DNA of 12,348 nucleotides from an uncultured Bacteroidota bacterium. Its GTDB lineage: Bacteria; Bacteroidota; Bacteroidia; Bacteroidales; UBA12481. Shown one piece after another: positions 1-6,734 of the stretch (its first letter is position 1; every line of letters starts with the position of its first letter). The stretch lies in the NCBI GenBank assembly GCA_903832165.1, contig CAILAQ010000516.1, positions 1-12,348 on the forward strand. Direction: 5' to 3'. The position numbers were made by a program, and so were the translations under genes. The notes under the pieces are model-generated. The model was not told where the DNA came from. It did not search any database and saw only the letters and a list, made by a program, of their open reading frames with translations.

Positions 1-1041
1 ATCATATGGATGCACATTATTCAGGACAAATGAAAAAACAGCCGCCTTATCAGCACTGGTTCCATACATTTTCAACTGTGAAATTTCGCCGAGCTTAAGG
101 GTCGCATAATCACGCAGCTCATGCTCGTAGCGCTGGATCTTATCGAGTCCGATACTGCTGACATATTTTAATGATTCCGCCAGTCCGATAGCACCGATAA
201 AATTCGTGGTGCCGGCTTCGAATTTGAATGGCAATTCGTTATAAGTTGTTTTCTCGAAAGTCACCTGGTCAATCATATCGCCGCCACCCTGATACGGAGG
301 CAGCTTTTCGAGCAACTCCTCCTTGCCGTAAAGGACGCCGATACCTGTCGGACCATATATTTTATGTCCGGAAAAAGCATAAAAATCACAGTCGAGGTCA
401 ACCACATCCACCGGCTCATGCTGAACCGCCTGGGCGCCGTCGAGCAACACCGGAACACTGTGACTATGGGCGATTCTGACGATCTCTTTCACTGGATTAA
501 TCGTTCCGAGAACATTGGAAACGTGGGTTACTGAAACGATGCGGGTACGGTCAGAAAAGAGATTCTTGTATGCCTCCATATCCAGTTCTCCTTCATCGGT
601 CACCGGAATAATTTTCAGGCTTGCACCTTTACGTTCGCAGGCCATTTGCCAGGGAACGATATTGGAATGGTGCTCCATGGTGGATAAAATGATCTCGTCG
701 CCTGATTTCAGCATGCCCTCCCCCACCGAAAAAGCCACCAGGTTAATGGATCCTGTAGCTCCTGAAGTAAAGATAATCTGCGAGGACTTAGGAGCCCCGA
801 TAAATTGCTGCACCGTAATTCTTGCCTCCTCATATAAGGTGGTCATCTTATCGCTCAGAAAATTCACTGATCGGTGTATTGAAGCATTTTGCTCCCTGTG
901 AATCTTATTGATTGCCTCTGTCATCCGCAACGGCTTTTGTGTCGTTGCACCATTATCCAGATAGGCCAGTGGCTTGCCGTAAACCATCTGATCGAGGATC
1001 GGAAAGTCTTTCCTGATCTGTTGAATGGGAAAATCAGTCAT
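1..1041 (-). CDS. sufS: Cysteine desulfurase SufS, C-terminal part outside the window
   Basis: PLP-dependent cysteine desulfurase that takes sulphur from L-cysteine and supplies it as persulphide for Fe-S cluster assembly on the SufBCD scaffold in the cytosol. The 347 visible codons are open without a stop to the left edge; the family is usually about 400 residues, so roughly 60 are missing. Visible marks are LDNGATTQKP (residues 28-37), the EHHSN segment (123-127) that packs on PLP, DGAQ (201-204) with the PLP-contacting Asp201 and Gln204, and FSGHK (223-227), where Lys227 is the expected Schiff-base lysine. The catalytic-Cys motif lies beyond the edge and cannot be checked. The ATG sits only 3 nt after the sufD stop, so translational coupling is likely. 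No sufE or sufU partner is visible. SufS rather than IscS is chosen from the suf context and the group II-like sequence. Confidence 0.95.
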   Translation of the reverse strand, partial: MTDFPIQQIRKDFPILDQMVYGKPLAYLDNGATTQKPLRMTEAINKIHREQNASIHRSVNFLSDKMTTLYEEARITVQQFIGAPKSSQIIFTSGATGSINLVAFSVGEGMLKSGDEIILSTMEHHSNIVPWQMACERKGASLKIIPVTDEGELDMEAYKNLFSDRTRIVSVTHVSNVLGTINPVKEIVRIAHSHSVPVLLDGAQAVQHEPVDVVDLDCDFYAFSGHKIYGPTGIGVLYGKEELLEKLPPYQGGGDMIDQVTFEKTTYNELPFKFEAGTTNFIGAIGLAESLKYVSSIGLDKIQRYEHELRDYATLKLGEISQLKMYGTSADKAAVFSFVLNNVHPYD

Positions 1042-1044
1042 TTT

Positions 1045-2421
1045 TCAGCATGTTTCCTGACAGTGAAGAGGACAACTGTTACAGCGTGATAACTCGCCGC
1101 GCAATCTTTTATCAACCAAATCGGAAAGGCGCTCACGCAGTGGCTCCACCGATATTTTACCAAGAATTTCATGACCGAACGCGTACATGAGCAGCAGTCG
1201 GGCCTCGCGAACGGAGATACCCCGGCTTTGAAGATAAAATATAGCCATCGGATCGAGTTGACCTACGGTGGCTCCATGGCTGCACTTTACGTCATCAGCA
1301 TAAATTTCGAGCTGAGGCTTTGTACTCACCCGTGCATCACTGGTCATCAGGATATTATTATTTGTCTGATAAGCCAGCGTTTTCTGAGCGTTGGGCTGTA
1401 CTAAAATTCGACCTGTAAAGGCCGCAGTGGCCTTATCATCAAGAATATACTTGAAATTCTGGTTGCTCGTGCAATTTGGCGCGGCATGATCCACAAACGT
1501 ATAACTATCAATATGCTGGGTTTCATCAACCAGCGAAAGTCCGAGGGTTTGGTTGGATGCACCTTCGCCATTCAGGCAGGTGTACACATTATTCCTGATC
1601 ATCCCCCCGTGCAGGGTGATGGTATTGAAAATGGCATCGCTTGCCCTTTCCTGGTGCACAAAGGAGGTGGATATCTGGTTACAGTTATCATTCTCATTCT
1701 GAAGTTTTACATAATCGAGATGGGCATTGGGGCCCAGATAGATTTCGGTCACTGAATTGGTCAGGAACTGGCGCGCCGAAAGTGAATGATCGCACACCAC
1801 AACGCGGGCAGTAGCGCCCTCCTCAACGATCACCAGATTTCTGTGCTGGACAAAAAGATCCTCAGGCGACAGGAGCACATTTACGATCTGGACGGCACGG
1901 TCGCTGCCGGCCCCTCGAGGAACGTAAATAAAGGTTCCGTCCTGAGCAAATGCAGTATTCAGCGCCACTAATCCATCCTTCTCATAATCAGCATATTTTG
2001 AATAATGCGCCTTGATCAGGTCGGGATATTGCCTTGCTGCTTCGGCCATGCTTCCAACGATCATTCCACCGGGAAGAACCTGCAGCCTCGGCCGGTTTTC
2101 ATAAAACCAGCCATTAACGATCAGCACGAGTTCGGTATCAAGTTCCGGTATATCGCAATGAAAAAGATCATCCACAGAAAAAAGGATTTTCTTCTCCTCG
2201 ATATACCTGTTTAACGGTGAAAGAAAGATCTTCGGGATATTGGTCGACTTATAATTTTCGAAGGATGCATCCGGGATTCCGAGCTTCCGGAAGCTCTCCA
2301 TGGCAGCCGGCCTAACAGAGTTGAATACGGAGCTCGATGAGCTCATCAGCAGATCGCGATTGGAAAAATACCAATCAGCCAGCTGATTATCCAACGTTAT
2401 TTTTTCTGATACGGGTTCCAT
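1045..2421 (-). CDS. sufD: Fe-S cluster assembly protein SufD with a four-Cys C-terminal tail
   Basis: Subunit of the cytosolic SufBC2D scaffold complex, paralogous to SufB, with a right-handed beta-helix core and a C-terminal helical part that binds SufC. The protein has 458 residues. The segment KCSHGATVGQLD holds His382, which by motif matches the functionally important His360 of E. coli SufD. The helical SufC-binding region follows (about 395-445). The sequence ends in an unusual cysteine cluster, Cys447-X2-Cys450-X3-Cys454-X3-Cys458, the last Cys being the final residue. I do not recall this in the E. coli protein; it may be a lineage trait or a metal or persulphide site. The start ATG lies 1 nt past the sufC stop and the stop is 3 nt before sufS, so this is an operon gene. 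The two SufB-family genes here are distinguished by SufB having the conserved Cys/Glu pair that this protein lacks. Confidence 0.95.
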   Translation of the reverse strand: MEPVSEKITLDNQLADWYFSNRDLLMSSSSSVFNSVRPAAMESFRKLGIPDASFENYKSTNIPKIFLSPLNRYIEEKKILFSVDDLFHCDIPELDTELVLIVNGWFYENRPRLQVLPGGMIVGSMAEAARQYPDLIKAHYSKYADYEKDGLVALNTAFAQDGTFIYVPRGAGSDRAVQIVNVLLSPEDLFVQHRNLVIVEEGATARVVVCDHSLSARQFLTNSVTEIYLGPNAHLDYVKLQNENDNCNQISTSFVHQERASDAIFNTITLHGGMIRNNVYTCLNGEGASNQTLGLSLVDETQHIDSYTFVDHAAPNCTSNQNFKYILDDKATAAFTGRILVQPNAQKTLAYQTNNNILMTSDARVSTKPQLEIYADDVKCSHGATVGQLDPMAIFYLQSRGISVREARLLLMYAFGHEILGKISVEPLRERLSDLVDKRLRGELSRCNSCPLHCQETC

Positions 2422-2422
2422 T

Positions 2423-3175
2423 TTACGCTTCGTTTTCCTCTTTTATCCAATCGTAGCCCTTTTCCTCCAGTTCGTAGGCAAGTGATTTATCACCTGATTT
2501 AACAATACGGCCGCCTGACAGCACGTGAACGAAATCGGGCACAATGTAATCCAGAAGTCGCTGATAATGTGTGATTACAATCATAGCATTATCGGGCCTC
2601 CGCAAGCGGTTGACACCTGTAGCCACCGTTTTCAGGGCATCAATATCCAGACCGGAATCTGTTTCATCCAGAATTGCCAGTTTCGGCTCAAGCATGGCCA
2701 TCTGGAAAATTTCATTCTTCTTTTTTTCTCCGCCTGAAAAGCCTTCGTTCACGGAGCGGCTGGCCAAGGCGGAATCAATTTCCATCAATGCCTTTTTATC
2801 ACGCATGAGTTTAAGGAAATCGGTGGCGCTCATCTCGGGCAAGCCGCGATATTTGCGCTGCTCGTTGATTGCCGTGCGCATGAAGCTGGTCATGGATACA
2901 CCGGGAATTTCAACCGGGTACTGAAATCCAAGAAATATCCCGGCCCTGGCTCTGACCTCGGGTGTTAAACCCAGTAATGGGCTTCCCTGAAAGAGCACTT
3001 CTCCGCCGGTGACAGTAAAAAGATCCCTGCCGGCCAGCACGGATGCAAGTGTGCTTTTGCCGGATCCGTTTGGCCCCATGATAGCATGCACTTCACCTTC
3101 TTTAACTTCCAGGTTAATTCCCTTGAGGATTTCCCGTCCGTTGATTGTCGCTTTTAGGTTCCTTATCGATAACAT
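2423..3175 (-). CDS. sufC: Fe-S cluster assembly ATPase SufC
   Basis: Soluble ABC-type ATPase of the SufBCD complex; ATP-driven dimerisation of SufC reshapes the SufB-SufD scaffold during cluster assembly. It is not a membrane transporter and has no membrane segments. At 250 residues it has the normal family length. All ABC motifs are intact: Walker A GPNGSGKS (34-41, Lys40), Q-loop Gln85 in GFQYP, the SufC-type signature FSGGEKK (146-152), Walker B LAILDET (166-172, Glu171), and switch His203. The following SGLDID (174-179) is the D-loop region. It lies 25 nt after sufB and 1 nt before sufD. Confidence 0.98.
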   Translation of the reverse strand: MLSIRNLKATINGREILKGINLEVKEGEVHAIMGPNGSGKSTLASVLAGRDLFTVTGGEVLFQGSPLLGLTPEVRARAGIFLGFQYPVEIPGVSMTSFMRTAINEQRKYRGLPEMSATDFLKLMRDKKALMEIDSALASRSVNEGFSGGEKKKNEIFQMAMLEPKLAILDETDSGLDIDALKTVATGVNRLRRPDNAMIVITHYQRLLDYIVPDFVHVLSGGRIVKSGDKSLAYELEEKGYDWIKEENEA

Positions 3176-3200
3176 ACAAGAATTTTCAATAATGTTTTAA

Positions 3201-4649
3201 CTAACCAACACTGCCCTCTAGACTGATCTGAAGTAATTTTTGCGCTTCAACTGCGAATTCCATCGGAAGCTTGTTGAGAACCTCCCGCGCATAACCATTC
3301 ACTATGAGGCCGATTGCAGTTTCTGTATCGATCCCGCGCTGATTGCAGTAAAAAATCTGATCTTCCCCGATTTTGGAAGTCGTGGCTTCGTGTTCAACCA
3401 CAGCCGTTTCATTATCCACCTCAATATAGGGAAAAGTATGGGCACCGCACTGATCACCAAGCAGTAAGGAATCGCATTGGGAATAGTTTCTCGCATTGTC
3501 TGCATTCTTCGTAACCCTGACGAGTCCGCGATAGCTGTTCTGGCCTTTGCCGGCCGATATACCCTTGGAAACAATGGTACTGCGGGTGTTCTTTCCGATA
3601 TGTATCATCTTGGTTCCGGTATCGGCCTGCTGGTAATTGTTGGTAACGGCGACGCTGTAAAATTCTCCGACAGATGATTCGCCCCTGAGTATGCAGGAGG
3701 GATATTTCCAGGTCACGGCCGAGCCTGTTTCCACCTGTGTCCACGAAATCTTCGACCGGTCGCCCAGGCAGATTCCTCGTTTCGTAACAAAATTAAAGAT
3801 ACCGCCCTTCCCGTTTTTATCACCGGGATACCAGTTCTGCACAGTAGAATATTTTACCTCGGCATCAGTATGGGCAATGATTTCAACGATAGCAGCATGC
3901 AGCTGGTTCTCATCGCGCATCGGGGCGGTGCATCCCTCGAGGTAGCTGACATAGGCGCCCTCCTCCGCCACGATGAGGGTTCTTTCGAACTGCCCTGTAT
4001 TGGCGGCATTGATGCGGAAATAAGTTGAGAGCTCCATGGGGCATCTGACCCCCTTGGGAATATAAACAAATGAACCATCACTGAATACCGCTGAGTTCAG
4101 CGCAGCATAAAAATTATCGCGGTAAGGAACCACCGATCCCATATACTTTTTGATCAGGTCGGGGTGTTCACGCACTGCATCGCTGAATGAGGAGAAAATG
4201 ATCCCAAGCTCACCCAGTGATTCTTTAAACGTCGTTTTAACAGAGATGCTGTCCATGACCGCGTCCACGGCAAAACCCGACAGGTGTTTCTGCTCATTGA
4301 GCGGTATGCCAAGTTTATCGAAAGTTTTCAATAATTCAGGGTCAACATCTTCGAAACCTCCTGTCGGCTTATTACTTTTCGGAGCTGAATAGTAGATGAT
4401 ATCCTGATAATCGATTGGTGGAATTTTCAGATGCGCCCATTCTGGCGTTTTCATGGTCAGCCAGTACCTGAAAGCTTTCAAACGGATCTCCAGAAGCCAT
4501 TCCGGCTCCTCTTTCTTTGCAGATATCCGACGTACAATTTCTTCGTTCAAACCCTTTGGCAGGGCATCATTTTCCAGATCGGTGACAAAACCATATTTAT
4601 ACTCACCCTGGGTAACCTGCTTTAGAATTGGATCCTGATCGCCGTTCAT
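3201..4649 (-). CDS. sufB: Fe-S cluster assembly scaffold protein SufB
   Basis: Core scaffold subunit on which the nascent Fe-S cluster is thought to form in the SufBC2D complex; it receives sulphur originating from SufS. At 482 residues it is close to the family norm (E. coli 495). The C-terminal half is highly typical: Cys392 in SQCDS and Glu421 in VEHEATTS match the E. coli Cys405/Glu434 pair implicated in sulphur transfer and cluster formation, and Cys401 lies in GDQCGAHTFPY. The protein ends with the canonical EFAVEAQKLLQISLE block and SVG. It is the first gene of the suf operon. The ATG at 4647-4649 is the first plausible start after the predicted promoters, leaving a short leader of about 25-60 nt. 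The upstream region carries a palindrome that probably controls the operon. Confidence 0.98.
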   Translation of the reverse strand: MNGDQDPILKQVTQGEYKYGFVTDLENDALPKGLNEEIVRRISAKKEEPEWLLEIRLKAFRYWLTMKTPEWAHLKIPPIDYQDIIYYSAPKSNKPTGGFEDVDPELLKTFDKLGIPLNEQKHLSGFAVDAVMDSISVKTTFKESLGELGIIFSSFSDAVREHPDLIKKYMGSVVPYRDNFYAALNSAVFSDGSFVYIPKGVRCPMELSTYFRINAANTGQFERTLIVAEEGAYVSYLEGCTAPMRDENQLHAAIVEIIAHTDAEVKYSTVQNWYPGDKNGKGGIFNFVTKRGICLGDRSKISWTQVETGSAVTWKYPSCILRGESSVGEFYSVAVTNNYQQADTGTKMIHIGKNTRSTIVSKGISAGKGQNSYRGLVRVTKNADNARNYSQCDSLLLGDQCGAHTFPYIEVDNETAVVEHEATTSKIGEDQIFYCNQRGIDTETAIGLIVNGYAREVLNKLPMEFAVEAQKLLQISLEGSVG

Positions 4650-4681
4650 AATCGCGTGAAATACTGTAATAACTAAGGCTG

Positions 4682-4712
4682 CAAAGTTATTTAGAATATT
4701 TCTAAATAGAAA
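4682..4712 (-). promoter_or_regulatory. Predicted suf promoter P1 (proximal)
   Basis: On the minus strand TAACTTTG (4689-4682) is an exact match to the Bacteroidota -7 consensus TAnnTTTG. TTTC (4712-4709), one base off the TTTG core, lies 19 nt upstream, which is within the usual spacing. Transcription would start near 4675, giving a sufB leader of roughly 25 nt. The spacer is filled by the palindrome described separately. The -33 element is imperfect, so assignment rests mainly on the -7 match and position. Confidence 0.5.
4688..4708. promoter_or_regulatory. Perfect 9-3-9 palindrome, candidate suf operator
   Basis: The arm TATTTAGAA (4688-4696) is repeated as an exact inverted copy TTCTAAATA (4700-4708) around a 3-nt centre TAT. 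The site fills the spacer of predicted promoter P1 and spans the expected start point of P2, so a bound dimer would block both. It lacks a T-run and GC content, so it is not a terminator. The form (AT-rich, odd centre) suits a dimeric winged-helix regulator such as an Rrf2-, Fur/PerR- or MarR-type protein, but the sequence alone does not identify which. Confidence 0.6.
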
Positions 4713-4713
4713 G

Positions 4714-4748
4714 CAAAGTTAGCAATTTGAGACCAAATATTTCAACAA
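4714..4748 (-). promoter_or_regulatory. Predicted suf promoter P2 (distal)
   Basis: A second exact TAACTTTG (-7 type, 4721-4714) lies 32 bp upstream of the first, within a repeated 9-mer (plus strand GCAAAGTTA at 4681-4689 and 4713-4721). TTG (4745-4743) stands 21 nt upstream as a -33 core, with another TTG directly before it. Spacing fits the Bacteroidota promoter rule better than P1. The start point would fall near 4707, inside the palindrome. Confidence 0.45.
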
Positions 4749-4805
4749 TCCAAGTGCAGAGGAGCCGGGAATGGCGATCCCTGAAGGTAAAAATCAGACT
4801 AATTC

Positions 4806-4835
4806 TTAATTCAGGCTTTGATATCTGTATTTTTG
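4806..4835 (+). promoter_or_regulatory. Weak candidate thiL promoter
   Basis: TATTTTTG (4828-4835) matches the TAnnTTTG -7 consensus on the plus strand, about 65 bp before the thiL ATG. No good TTG is present at the right distance; TTA (4806-4808) at 19-nt spacing is the best. AT-rich DNA gives such -7 matches by chance, so confidence is low. Confidence 0.3.
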
Positions 4836-4901
4836 AGCAGCATATTGCCTTTGATTTTTGTAAACAGATGGATTTCAGAAGAAAATCCGCTAATTGAATA
4901 A

Positions 4902-5942
4902 ATGAAAACCACAACACTGTCGGAGCTCGGGGAATTTGGCCTGATCCGGAAACTTACGGAGGATATTGTTCTGCGCCACCAAGGATCCCGCAAAGGAGTT
5001 GGTGATGATGCAGCCGTCATTGATCACAAGGGGTTTCTTACACTGGTGACTACGGATCTTCTGCTCGAGGGCATTCATTTCGATCTGACCTATGTCCCGA
5101 TGAAGCATCTTGGGTATAAATCGGTGGTGGTGAATGTATCTGACATTTATGCCATGAATGGAACTCCCCTTCAGATTACGGTCAGCATCGGGGTGTCGTC
5201 GAAACTCTCGTCAGGTGCAATTGAGGAATTTTACAAAGGGATAAAGCTGGCCTGCAATCATTATGAAATTGATCTTATTGGCGGGGATACCAGTGCGAGC
5301 AACCATGGATTCACCATTTCGGTTACTGCGCTCGGCACTGCGCACGCAAAGCAGATCGTTTACCGCAGCGGCGCAAGAAAGGGCGATTTGATTTGTGTCA
5401 CGGGCGATCTTGGCGGTGCATTTATGGGACTCCTCTTGTTGGAACAGGAAAACCATAAGTTCGCCAACGACCCGAAATACAAGCCACAGCTGGAGGGCTA
5501 TCAATATATTCTGGAGAGGCAGCTAAAGCCAGAGGCATGCAAGGATCTGGGAAGAAAATTGCTGGCCCGGAATATAAAACCAACAGCAATGATTGACATT
5601 TCCGATGGATTATCGTCGGACCTGTTGCATATATGCGAGGCTTCAGGAACGGGCTCAAGAATTTTTACCGAAAGGATACCGATTCATCCTGAAACGGAAA
5701 AGCTTGCCGGACAGCTCAGGATCAGCCCAATGGTTGCGGCATTAAGCGGAGGCGAAGACTATGAGATTTTATTTACGATTCCGCCCGGGGATGCCAAGGC
5801 ACTCCAGCCACTGGAAGGTATAACGGTAATCGGGATCATGACTGGCAAGGAAGATGGACACCTGCTGGAATTGAAAGACAAGACCACTATTTTGATGGAA
5901 GCCCAGGGCTGGAATGCAGGAAAAAAATGGGGTAAATTATAA
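4902..5942 (+). CDS. thiL: Thiamine-monophosphate kinase ThiL
   Basis: Catalyses ATP-dependent phosphorylation of thiamine monophosphate to thiamine diphosphate, the last step of cofactor synthesis, in the cytosol. At 346 residues it is full length. Motifs of the ThiL/PurM-like ATP-binding fold occur in order: GEFGLI (10-15), GVGDDAAV (32-39, metal-binding Asp35/Asp36), TTDLLLEGIHF (50-60), SDIYAM (80-85), GGDTS (127-131), VTGDLGGA (166-173), DISDGLSSDL (232-241) and SGGEDYE (282-288). It is divergent from the suf operon and stands alone, with no other thi gene in view. The start region is A-rich (GAATAAATG) with no Shine-Dalgarno site, as is common in this phylum. Its last 6 bases overlap the 3' end of lpxA on the other strand. 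Confidence 0.95.
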   Translation: MKTTTLSELGEFGLIRKLTEDIVLRHQGSRKGVGDDAAVIDHKGFLTLVTTDLLLEGIHFDLTYVPMKHLGYKSVVVNVSDIYAMNGTPLQITVSIGVSSKLSSGAIEEFYKGIKLACNHYEIDLIGGDTSASNHGFTISVTALGTAHAKQIVYRSGARKGDLICVTGDLGGAFMGLLLLEQENHKFANDPKYKPQLEGYQYILERQLKPEACKDLGRKLLARNIKPTAMIDISDGLSSDLLHICEASGTGSRIFTERIPIHPETEKLAGQLRISPMVAALSGGEDYEILFTIPPGDAKALQPLEGITVIGIMTGKEDGHLLELKDKTTILMEAQGWNAGKKWGKL

Positions 5943-6722
5943 ATCCTCGAAGGGTCCCCTGATAATCCCACGGCGGGATTCACGAATGAATTTTACGATC
6001 ATATCCCGTTCGCCGTTACCAGTTAGTTCGTTTTCAATTCGGTCCAATGCCTGGGTAACATTGAATCCTTTCTGATAAACGTAACGATAGATCTCATGTA
6101 TCTGTTCTACAAGCTGTTCAGGAAATCCTCTCCTCCGCATTCCGACCAGATTTAGTCCCTCAAAACGAAAAGGTTCGCGTCCGGCAGTTACAAAAGGAGG
6201 TACGTCCTTACCAACCTTCGACCCACCCTGAATCATTGTATGAGCGCCAATGCGAACAAATTGGTGAACCAGCACCATTCCGCTCAGGATGGCATAGTCT
6301 CCAATTTCAATTTCTCCGGCAAGACCTACAGCATTGACCAGAATAACATGATTTCCAATTCTGCAATCATGCGCAACGTGACTGTAAGCCATTAACAGGC
6401 AGTCTGTTCCGATCACAGTTTTTCCGTAGGATTTGGTACCCTTGTTGACGGTTACGCATTCGCGGATTACTGTTCTGTCACCTATTTCCACAAAGGTTAT
6501 TTCTCCGTCATATTTCATATCCTGGGGTATCGCAGAAATCACTGCACCCGGGAATATCTTGCAATCCCTGCCAATCCTGGCACCATCGAAAATCGTTACG
6601 TGCGGTCCGATCCAGGTTCCTGCACCAATCTCCACATCTTTGCTGATGACGGCAAACGCTTCCACCTCGACATCTGAGGCTATAAGAGCTTCAGGATGAA
6701 CTGAAGCGAGGGGGTGAATCAT
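5937..6722 (-). CDS. lpxA: Acyl-[ACP]-UDP-N-acetylglucosamine O-acyltransferase LpxA
   Basis: First step of lipid A synthesis: transfers a 3-hydroxyacyl chain from ACP to the 3-OH of UDP-GlcNAc in the cytosol. The protein has 261 residues, normal for the family. It shows left-handed beta-helix hexapeptide repeats over about residues 1-185 and a C-terminal helical region (about 195-255). The segment SHVAHDC contains His115 and the catalytic base His118 (E. coli His122/His125). VHQF (152-155) and DVPPFV (173-178) are family signatures. By gap-free counting from the catalytic His, Gly166 aligns with the E. coli chain-length residue Gly173, so the pocket is not shortened by a bulky side chain there. 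It is last in the lipid A cluster, 12 nt after lpxC-fabZ, and its stop overlaps the thiL stop region in convergent orientation. Confidence 0.97.
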   Translation of the reverse strand: MIHPLASVHPEALIASDVEVEAFAVISKDVEIGAGTWIGPHVTIFDGARIGRDCKIFPGAVISAIPQDMKYDGEITFVEIGDRTVIRECVTVNKGTKSYGKTVIGTDCLLMAYSHVAHDCRIGNHVILVNAVGLAGEIEIGDYAILSGMVLVHQFVRIGAHTMIQGGSKVGKDVPPFVTAGREPFRFEGLNLVGMRRRGFPEQLVEQIHEIYRYVYQKGFNVTQALDRIENELTGNGERDMIVKFIRESRRGIIRGPFEDL

Positions 6723-6734
6723 TATTCTGATTTA

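Noticed and set aside
3854..4081. Open frames inside the suf, lpx and HD genes on the opposite strand or in other frames
   Set aside because: They lie wholly within genes with clear homology, show no recognisable domains, and are explained as shadows of those genes.
4766..4784. Weak GGGA/TCCC inverted repeat between sufB and thiL as a riboswitch or terminator
   Set aside because: Only 4 bp with a 7-nt loop and no T-run; no TPP riboswitch core is visible.
4702..4917. A small minus-strand reading frame between sufB and thiL
   Set aside because: It covers the suf promoter elements and palindrome and overlaps the thiL start; composition is unlike a protein and no family is recognised.
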